From positions 1 to 12,476 of the forward strand of contig JAGXHS010000005.1 of NCBI GenBank assembly GCA_024636075.1: DNA of 12,476 nt, read 5' to 3'. This DNA comes from Propionibacteriaceae bacterium. GTDB taxonomy: Bacteria > Actinomycetota > Actinomycetes > Propionibacteriales > Propionibacteriaceae. Made by a program: the position numbers and the translations under genes. The notes under the pieces were generated by a model that searched no databases, was not told the origin of the DNA, and was given only the letters and a program-made list of their open reading frames with translations. This document shows positions 7,761 to 12,476 of the stretch, piece by piece; within the stretch, counting starts at the first letter, position 1; each line of letters begins with the position of its first letter.

Positions 7761-10147
7761 GCCACACCTCCTGCGACGAGTGCCTGCACCACGACGGGTT
7801 GCCCCGCCGCTCCGGGGATTCCCGGTACCCACGCCACGCCGTCCAGCATGGTGGGCTCCACCACGACCTCCAGCTCCAGCTCAGCCGATCCGACGGCCAC
7901 CCTGGTGCGCTGCATGTCACCGACGCCGAGCAGCGTGGCACTGCCTGGAGACAGCACGATCCGCGCCGGTGGCGCCGCATCGTGCAGCATCTGTTGGTGA
8001 TCGAGACCCGCAGACGCGGGATCGACCGCCGGACGCCAGCTGGCCAGCACCAGCTCACTGCTCTCCAGCTGGGTCCGTGTCTGCTCCTGCGGGACGTCGC
8101 CGCTGACCCCGTCCCAGCCGACCAGTTCATCCATCTCGGCCTTGGCCTGGGAGGCGTTGCGAATACCCAGCTCGACACCCATCGCGTCCGCCAGTGCTGC
8201 CAGCGCGCGGATGTCGGTCATCGGGGAGGTGTTCGCCTTGTTCACCACGTTGACGCGGCGTTCTCGATGTTCCCAGTCAATGAAGTGTCCGGACTGCTCC
8301 TCGACCAGCGCCACCGGGAAGACGACACTCGCCCGTTCGGTGACCTGGGATGCCCGCTGTTCGAAACTGACGACGAACTCGGCCGCCTCGAGGCCGGCCA
8401 GCGCCAGTTCCGGGTCCGCCATGTCGGAGGGTTCCACCCCGGCGACCACGAGCGCTCGCAGACCACCATCGCGGGCCGCTGCCAGCATCATCTCGGCGTC
8501 CATGCCCTCGGCGTCACTGAGCCGATCACAGTTCCACTCGGCCTGCATGTCGATTCGTGCACGGACGTCGTTCACAAGCCGTCCGCCCGGCAGCAGGGTG
8601 GGCAGGCAACCAGCCTCAAGCGCGCCGACCTCGCCAGCGCGACGCGGGATCCACGCCATCCGGCAGCCGGTGTCAGCGGTCAGCTTCGCGACAGCACTGA
8701 GCGCACCCGGTGCCGCCGCGGCCCGTTCTCCCACCAGAACGATCGTTTGGCTGTCCACCTGGACGGTCTCGCCGTCGGCGGTGACCAGATTCTGCAGTGC
8801 AGCACCCTCTTCCAGCGGTCGACACGGCACCAGATTGGCATCCAGTTTCTGCGCGCCGCGGGACAGGAAGGGTGCCACCGAGACCACCGAGATGTTGTTC
8901 TTGCGGACCGCTTTGCGCAGCCGCAGGAACACGATCGGTGACTCGTCCTCCGGTTCGAAGTCCACCAGCACCACAGTGCGGGCGTTCTCCAGATCCTGGT
9001 AGGTGACCGAATCGTCCAGCGAGCGGCCCGCCACTGACGATGACAGGAATGCCGTCTCCTCGGCGCTGAGTTGGCGCGCACGGCAGTCGATGTTGTTGGT
9101 GCGGAGCACGGTCCGGGCGAAACGGGAGTAGGCGTAGGCGGATTCCAGCAGTAGTCGGCCACCGGTCAGGACGCCGACCTGGTCGCCCGCTGCCATCAGC
9201 CCCGCCACCGCGGCGTCGATCGCCTCGTGCCAGCTCGCCTCTACCAGGACGCCGTTCTCGCGGACGAGCGGGCGGGTCAGACGGTCGTCACCACGGGCGT
9301 AGGTGAAACCGAAACGTCCCTTGTCACAGTTCCATTCCTCGTTCACCTGCGGATCATCGCCAGCCATCCGTCGCTTCACCTCGTAGTGCCGGTGATCGCT
9401 TCGCAGGGCGCATCCGGCAGCACAGTGCTCGCAGGTGGTGTCGGTGCTGACCAAATCGAAGGGTCGTGACTTGAATCGGTAGTCGGTACTGGTCAGGGCA
9501 CCGACGGGACAGATCTGGATCACGTTGCCGGAGAACACCGAGGAGTAGGGCTGCTCCGAGTAGATGCCGACCTGTTGCAGAGCGCCCCGCTCGACCAGGG
9601 CGATGAACGGATCGCCGGAGATCTGTTCGGAGAATCGGGTGCAGCGAGCGCACAGCACACACCGTTCCCGGTCCAGCAACACCAATGACGAGATGCTCAT
9701 CGGTTTCGGGAAGGTGCGTTTCACCGCGTGGAACCGGGACTCCCCCGAGCCGTTGCTCATCGCCTGGTTCTGCAACGGGCACTCGCCGCCCTTGTCACAG
9801 ATCGGGCAGTCCAGCGGGTGGTTGATCAGCAGCATCTCCAACATGCCGCGCTGCGCCTTCTCAGCCTGCGCGCTGGTGTTCTGGGTCTTGACTTTCATGC
9901 CGTCGGCAACGGCCAAGGTGCAGGAAGCCTGCGGTTTGGGCATCGCCCTGCCGTTCCCGGCGTCCGGAATCTCCACCATGCACTGCCGACACGCGCCAAC
10001 CGGATCCAGCAGCGGATGGTCGCAGAATCTCGGGATCGCGATGCCCAGAGCCTCCGCCGCGCGAATCGCGAGAGTGCCCTTCGGAACCGTGACCTCGATG
10101 CCGTCGATGGTCAGTGTGACGGTTTCTTGTGCGGTGTCGACGCTCAT
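7757..10147 (-). CDS. nuoG: NADH-quinone oxidoreductase subunit G
   Basis: Large iron-sulfur subunit of the NADH module, 796 residues. Cluster ligands in order: N1b [2Fe-2S] Cys42, Cys53, Cys56, Cys76; N5 His110, Cys114, Cys117, Cys123 (a histidine-ligated cluster, as known in the family); N4 Cys163, Cys166, Cys169, Cys213; and a further set Cys239-x2-Cys242-x3-Cys246-x27-Cys274 matching the off-path N7 cluster, found only in some bacteria. The rest, from about 280, resembles the molybdopterin oxidoreductase fold and is more weakly conserved; in complex I this domain carries no molybdenum. The frame is open further upstream over nuoF, but ATG at 10147 overlaps the nuoF stop (ATGA), is preceded by GGGAG at seven bases, and gives the expected N-terminus TVTLTIDGIEVTVPKGT. 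Confidence 0.97.
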   Translation of the reverse strand: MSVDTAQETVTLTIDGIEVTVPKGTLAIRAAEALGIAIPRFCDHPLLDPVGACRQCMVEIPDAGNGRAMPKPQASCTLAVADGMKVKTQNTSAQAEKAQRGMLEMLLINHPLDCPICDKGGECPLQNQAMSNGSGESRFHAVKRTFPKPMSISSLVLLDRERCVLCARCTRFSEQISGDPFIALVERGALQQVGIYSEQPYSSVFSGNVIQICPVGALTSTDYRFKSRPFDLVSTDTTCEHCAAGCALRSDHRHYEVKRRMAGDDPQVNEEWNCDKGRFGFTYARGDDRLTRPLVRENGVLVEASWHEAIDAAVAGLMAAGDQVGVLTGGRLLLESAYAYSRFARTVLRTNNIDCRARQLSAEETAFLSSSVAGRSLDDSVTYQDLENARTVVLVDFEPEDESPIVFLRLRKAVRKNNISVVSVAPFLSRGAQKLDANLVPCRPLEEGAALQNLVTADGETVQVDSQTIVLVGERAAAAPGALSAVAKLTADTGCRMAWIPRRAGEVGALEAGCLPTLLPGGRLVNDVRARIDMQAEWNCDRLSDAEGMDAEMMLAAARDGGLRALVVAGVEPSDMADPELALAGLEAAEFVVSFEQRASQVTERASVVFPVALVEEQSGHFIDWEHRERRVNVVNKANTSPMTDIRALAALADAMGVELGIRNASQAKAEMDELVGWDGVSGDVPQEQTRTQLESSELVLASWRPAVDPASAGLDHQQMLHDAAPPARIVLSPGSATLLGVGDMQRTRVAVGSAELELEVVVEPTMLDGVAWVPGIPGAAGQPVVVQALVAGGVA
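7765..7772 (-). promoter_or_regulatory. Ribosome binding site that fixes the nuoH start
   Basis: AGGAGGTG on the minus strand, with its AGGAGG core six bases before the ATG at 7760. It is the strongest such site in the window. It lies inside the last codons of nuoG and decides against the in-frame start 72 bases further upstream. Confidence 0.8.
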
Positions 10148-11490
10148 GCGTTGGCTCCCACCTTCTCGTTTCCTGCCCCATCGGTGCTCGCCTTCACCGC
10201 GAACAGCGCACTCTTCTCGTAGGGGAACAGTTCCCACGCCGGGGTGTGGTAGCCCGCCTCGAACTCGTCGCGGAAGTACTTCACGGCGCTCGTCACACAG
10301 GCCACCGCGCCATCGGCCAGCGCACAGAACGCCTTTCCGCCGATGTTGTCGCAGAGGTCGAGCATCTTGTCGACGTCGCCTTCGCTGCCCTTCCCGGCTT
10401 CCAGCTTCATCAGCAACTGCACCAGCCACCAGGAACCTTCCCGGCAGGGGGTGCACTTGCCGCACGACTCGTGCTTGTAGAACTCCACGAATCGCAAGGT
10501 GGTGCGCACCACCGAGGTGGTGTCGTCGAAGACCTGCAGTGCCTTGGTGCCCAGCATCGAACCAGCTGCTGCCATCGATTCGTAGTCGAGCGGGGTGTCC
10601 AGGTGCTCACTGGTCAACATCGGGGTGGACGAGCCACCTGGCGTGAAGAACTTCAACTCATGACCTTCGCGGATGCCACCGCTGAGCTCGATCAGCTCCC
10701 GCAGGGTGATTCCCATCGGTGCCTCGAACTGTCCGGGACGCTTCACGTGGCCCGACAGTGAGTAGATGGTGAATCCCTTCGACTTCTCGGTGCCCATCGA
10801 GGCGAACCAGTTCTTGCCGTTCTTCAGGATCGACGGAACCGAAGCGATCGACTCCACATTGTTGATCACAGTGGGACTGGCGTAGAGGCCGGCGACTGCG
10901 GGGAATGGGGGTCGCAACCGGGGCTGCCCGCGACGGCCCTCCAAGGAATCGAGCAACGCTGTTTCTTCGCCGCAGATGTAGGCGCCCGCACCCGCGTGCA
11001 CCACGATCTCCAGGTCGTAGCCGGTGCCGAGCACGTTCCTGCCAGCGTACCCCGCCGAATAGGCCTCCCGAACAGCCTGTTGCATCCGCCGAACCACGTG
11101 CAGCACCTCACCGCGGACGTAGATGAAAGCGGTGTTGGCGCGGATCGCGTAGGAGGAGATGATGACGCCCTCAACCAAGGTGTGCGGGGAGGCCATCATC
11201 AGCGGGACGTCCTTGCAGGTGCCCGGCTCGGATTCGTCCGCGTTCACCACCAGGTAGGTGGGATTGGGATTGTTCTTGGGCACGAACGACCACTTCAGTC
11301 CGGTCGGGAAACCGGCACCGCCGCGTCCACGCAGGTTCGCGTCCTTGACCAGACTGACCACCTCGCTCGGCGAGCTGGACAGCGCCTTTCGCAAACCCTG
11401 GTAGCCGCCACGACGCTCGTAGTTGGTCAGCCGCCACGCGCGATCATCTCCCCAGTTCGCGGAGAGCACCGGAGTCAGAACGTCAGTCAT
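10144..11490 (-). CDS. nuoF: NADH-quinone oxidoreductase subunit F, FMN and NADH binding
   Basis: Catalytic subunit that oxidises NADH with FMN and passes electrons to cluster N3. 448 residues, the normal size. Seen: the glycine-rich flavin/NADH loop RGRGGAGFPTGLKW (54-67), NADESEPGTCKD (83-94), GAGAYICGEETALLDSLEGR (167-186), and the N3 [4Fe-4S] ligands Cys343, Cys346 and Cys349 in SCGKCTPCREG plus Cys389 in KAFCALADGA. ATG at 11490 overlaps the nuoE stop as ATGA. Its ribosome site, GAGGAGGAA at 11496-11504, is formed by the last glutamate codons of nuoE, so nuoF translation is likely coupled to nuoE. Its stop overlaps nuoG the same way. Confidence 0.98.
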   Translation of the reverse strand: MTDVLTPVLSANWGDDRAWRLTNYERRGGYQGLRKALSSSPSEVVSLVKDANLRGRGGAGFPTGLKWSFVPKNNPNPTYLVVNADESEPGTCKDVPLMMASPHTLVEGVIISSYAIRANTAFIYVRGEVLHVVRRMQQAVREAYSAGYAGRNVLGTGYDLEIVVHAGAGAYICGEETALLDSLEGRRGQPRLRPPFPAVAGLYASPTVINNVESIASVPSILKNGKNWFASMGTEKSKGFTIYSLSGHVKRPGQFEAPMGITLRELIELSGGIREGHELKFFTPGGSSTPMLTSEHLDTPLDYESMAAAGSMLGTKALQVFDDTTSVVRTTLRFVEFYKHESCGKCTPCREGSWWLVQLLMKLEAGKGSEGDVDKMLDLCDNIGGKAFCALADGAVACVTSAVKYFRDEFEAGYHTPAWELFPYEKSALFAVKASTDGAGNEKVGANA

Positions 11491-12230
11491 TTGGCTTCCT
11501 CCTCGGGAGCGGGGGCCGGCACGGAATCCGGGTCAGGGGCTCGCCAACCGTTCTCTTCGGCGATCCTCAGACCCAGCAGGCTGGCTTCGCCAGCCGTCGG
11601 TCCCTCATCGGATCGACCGTCGGGGTATCCGGCCAGCACCCGCTCGGCCTCTCTCCACGAAGTGATCCGGGCACCCCGGGAGGAATGCACCTCTTCGTCG
11701 TTGGCCAACGCGTCGAGCAACTCATCCGCCTTCTCTGGCGTCATGTTGTCCATGAATTCCCAGTTGACCATCATCACCGGCGCGAAGTCGCAGGCGGCAT
11801 TGCACTCCACCCGCTCCAGGGAAATCTTGCCATCGGCAGTGGTCTCGTCGACACCGATGCCGAGCTTGCGCTGGACGTGCGCGATCAGCGCGTCGCCACC
11901 CATCACCGCGCACAGCGCAGTGGTGCAGACACCCACGTGGTGCTGCCCGGCAGGGCGACGCTTGTACATGGTGTAGAAGGTCGCGACGCCACTCACCTGG
12001 GCGGTGGTGATGTCCAGCAACTCGGCACATGCCTCGATGCCCTTCGGTGAGATCCGGCCGTCCACCGACTGCACCAGGTGCAGCATCGGCAACAACGCCG
12101 AGCGGGCCTGCGGGTAGCGAGCGGCGATCTGGCGCAACTCGACCATTGTCTGCTCGTTGATCTGCGAGCTCTGGTCCGAGTGGTCGATGTCACCCGACTC
12201 GTCGAAGTGAGTAGTGAAGTGACCGCTCAT
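11487..12230 (-). CDS. nuoE: NADH-quinone oxidoreductase subunit E, [2Fe-2S]
   Basis: Thioredoxin-fold subunit holding the off-path [2Fe-2S] cluster N1a beside NuoF. 247 residues, against about 165 in E. coli. Cluster ligands are Cys102-x4-Cys107 (VGVCTTALCAVMGG) and Cys143-x3-Cys147 (VECNAACDFAPVMMVN). The helical N-terminal part starts at the conserved ARYPQARSALLPMLHLVQ (37-54). The C-terminal extension (about 180-247) ends in a Pro/Ala/Glu-rich tail and resembles those of other actinobacterial NuoE. ATG at 12230 is preceded by AGGTG at seven bases. The internal Met29 is an alternative start that would remove a variable hydrophilic leader. The ATG overlaps by ATGA the stop of an open frame running through the upstream repeat array. 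Confidence 0.97.
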   Translation of the reverse strand: MSGHFTTHFDESGDIDHSDQSSQINEQTMVELRQIAARYPQARSALLPMLHLVQSVDGRISPKGIEACAELLDITTAQVSGVATFYTMYKRRPAGQHHVGVCTTALCAVMGGDALIAHVQRKLGIGVDETTADGKISLERVECNAACDFAPVMMVNWEFMDNMTPEKADELLDALANDEEVHSSRGARITSWREAERVLAGYPDGRSDEGPTAGEASLLGLRIAEENGWRAPDPDSVPAPAPEEEAK

Positions 12231-12476
12231 CGATCGACACCTGCCCTTACTTGTTGAGGCAAGGAGGGACAGCCCCCTTGCATCCCCCGCTCACTCGGCG
12301 CACCGGCCGCCCAGCGGCCTGCCACCCGTTGAGGCAAGGAGGGACAGCCCCCTTGCATCCCCCGCTCACTCGACACACCGGCCGCCCAGCGGCCTGTCCT
12401 TACTTGTTGAGGCAAGGAGGGACAGCCCCCTTGCATCCCCCGCTCACTCGGCGCACCGGCCGCCCAGCGGCCTGCC
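12227..12476 (-). CDS. Open frame through repeats; possible repeat-bearing C-terminus of NuoD, 5' part outside window
   Basis: One minus-strand frame is open from the window edge to a TGA at 12229-12227 that overlaps the nuoE ATG as ATGA. It encodes about 82 residues of a 25-26 residue repeat (core MQGGCPSLPQ and GRWAAG) and ends in Gly-Val-Asp-Arg-stop. NuoD proteins characteristically end in Val-Asp-Arg (E. coli ends ...DVDR), and nuoD is the expected upstream neighbour. The last codons therefore look like the true nuoD end, with repeats inserted before them. Against real coding: all three differences between unit copies that fall inside the shared core change the amino acid, the repeat peptide resembles no domain I know, and a GC-rich short unit can stay open by chance. 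Alternatives are a complete nuoD upstream followed by non-coding repeats, or a separate spurious frame. The nuoD body is not in the window. Confidence 0.35.
   Translation of the reverse strand, partial: AGRWAAGAPSERGMQGGCPSLPQQVRTGRWAAGVSSERGMQGGCPSLPQRVAGRWAAGAPSERGMQGGCPSLPQQVRAGVDR
12238..12244 (-). promoter_or_regulatory. Ribosome binding site of nuoE at the edge of the repeat array
   Basis: GGCAGGTG-type sequence on the minus strand; its AGGTG lies seven bases before the nuoE ATG. The CAGG part still belongs to the sequence shared with the repeat units, while the bases after it are unique. The repeat boundary therefore falls inside the translation-initiation region of nuoE, and initiation may be affected by folding of the adjacent hairpins. 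The strength of the site is inferred only. Confidence 0.5.
12260..12280. repeat. Bulged hairpin in repeat unit 1 (also at 12335-12355 and 12413-12433)
   Basis: On the plus strand CAAGG, a single bulged A, GGG, loop ACAG, then CCC and CCTTG: eight base pairs with one bulge. It is identical in all three units. No T-run follows on either strand, so it does not look like an intrinsic terminator. In the nuo message it would form a structured element three times before nuoE. Confidence 0.75.
12305..12319. repeat. GC hairpin in repeat unit 1 (also at 12380-12394 and 12458-12472)
   Basis: Perfect inverted repeat GGCCGC-CCA-GCGGCC: six G/C pairs with a three-base loop, preserved exactly in all three units. 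The transitions in unit 2 fall just outside it. It sits about 25 bases from the bulged hairpin of the same unit. The paired arrangement resembles the two-stem layout of repetitive extragenic palindromes, though the sequence is not one I recognise. Confidence 0.75.

Larger units (their letters stand above)
12245..12476. repeat. Three tandem 75-78 bp direct repeats upstream of nuoE, continuing past the window edge
   Basis: Units begin near 12245, 12323 and 12398. The core starts GTTGAGGCAAGGAGGGACAG at 12253, 12328 and 12406, giving periods of 75 and 78 bases. Units 1 and 3 are identical over 79 bases (12245-12323 versus 12398-12476). Unit 2 differs by three transitions in the 71-base core and by three missing bases plus changes in the linker before it (ACCC in place of CTTACTT). 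The third copy reaches the edge, so the full copy number is unknown. Each unit holds two hairpins. I saw no other copy in the window. Near-identity suggests recent expansion or conversion. It lacks the short repeat/unique spacer pattern of CRISPR and carries no transposase. Confidence 0.93.

Noticed and set aside
7761..7832. Upstream in-frame start of nuoH adding 24 residues
   Set aside because: Arg-rich, non-conserved leader; ATG 7760 has a near-perfect ribosome site and the usual overlap.
6492..8000. 502-residue open frame on the plus strand opposite nuoH and the end of nuoG
   Set aside because: Its composition is low-complexity (rich in His, Gln, Glu, Asp, Arg), as expected for the antisense of hydrophobic GC-rich codons. 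It overlaps two clearly conserved genes and resembles no family.
10148..10465. Upstream in-frame extension of nuoG across the end of nuoF
   Set aside because: It would overlap nuoF by over 300 bases and add a non-conserved Arg/Gly-rich leader. ATG 10147 has an overlap and ribosome site like its neighbours and gives the family N-terminus.
12260..12280. Rho-independent terminator before nuoE
   Set aside because: The stem is bulged and no T-run follows it on either strand; three identical copies fit a repeat element better.
12245..12476. CRISPR array
   Set aside because: The repeats are 75-78 bp and directly adjacent, without unique spacers, and no cas gene is present.

Overview
The window carries most of one operon, the proton-pumping NADH:menaquinone oxidoreductase (respiratory complex I, nuo). 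All genes lie on the minus strand, so they are transcribed from the right edge towards the left edge. In transcription order they are nuoE, nuoF, nuoG, nuoH, nuoI, nuoJ, nuoK, nuoL, nuoM and nuoN. Nine are complete, and nuoN runs off the left edge. nuoA-D would be expected upstream, beyond the right edge. The DNA is GC-rich. The protein details are those of a high-GC actinobacterium: separate nuoE and nuoF, a NuoG with the extra N7 cluster motif, a NuoJ with a long hydrophilic tail, a NuoH ending in an acidic/proline tail, a NuoN with a soluble insertion, and frequent GTG starts. Class Actinomycetes is a reasonable reading; I cannot place it lower from sequence alone.

Layout, right to left. 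(1) 12231-12476: no ordinary gene, but three near-identical 75-78 bp direct repeats, each with two hairpins, running off the right edge. (2) 12230-7757: the soluble NADH-oxidising module NuoE, NuoF and NuoG, carrying FMN and most of the iron-sulfur chain. (3) 7760-5890: NuoH, the quinone-site membrane subunit, and NuoI, the two-cluster ferredoxin-like subunit that hands electrons to quinone. (4) 5893-1: the membrane arm NuoJ, NuoK, NuoL, NuoM and NuoN, with the conserved Glu and Lys residues of proton translocation in K, L, M and N.

The genes are packed tightly. Seven of the nine internal junctions overlap by 1 or 4 bases (ATGA, GTGA or TGATG). Only nuoK/nuoL (9 bases) and nuoL/nuoM (13 bases) have gaps. 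This points to one polycistronic message with translational coupling. No terminator or clear internal promoter was seen, and no RNA gene, insertion sequence or CRISPR array was found.

The one unexpected element is the repeat array upstream of nuoE. Its units differ in length by a multiple of three. One minus-strand frame stays open through the whole array to the window edge. That frame ends in Gly-Val-Asp-Arg-stop, overlapping the nuoE start as ATGA, and Val-Asp-Arg is the usual carboxyl end of NuoD, the gene normally just upstream. A repeat expansion may therefore have entered the 3' end of nuoD in frame. The rest of the window is an ordinary, apparently intact complex I operon; I see no new enzyme system in it.
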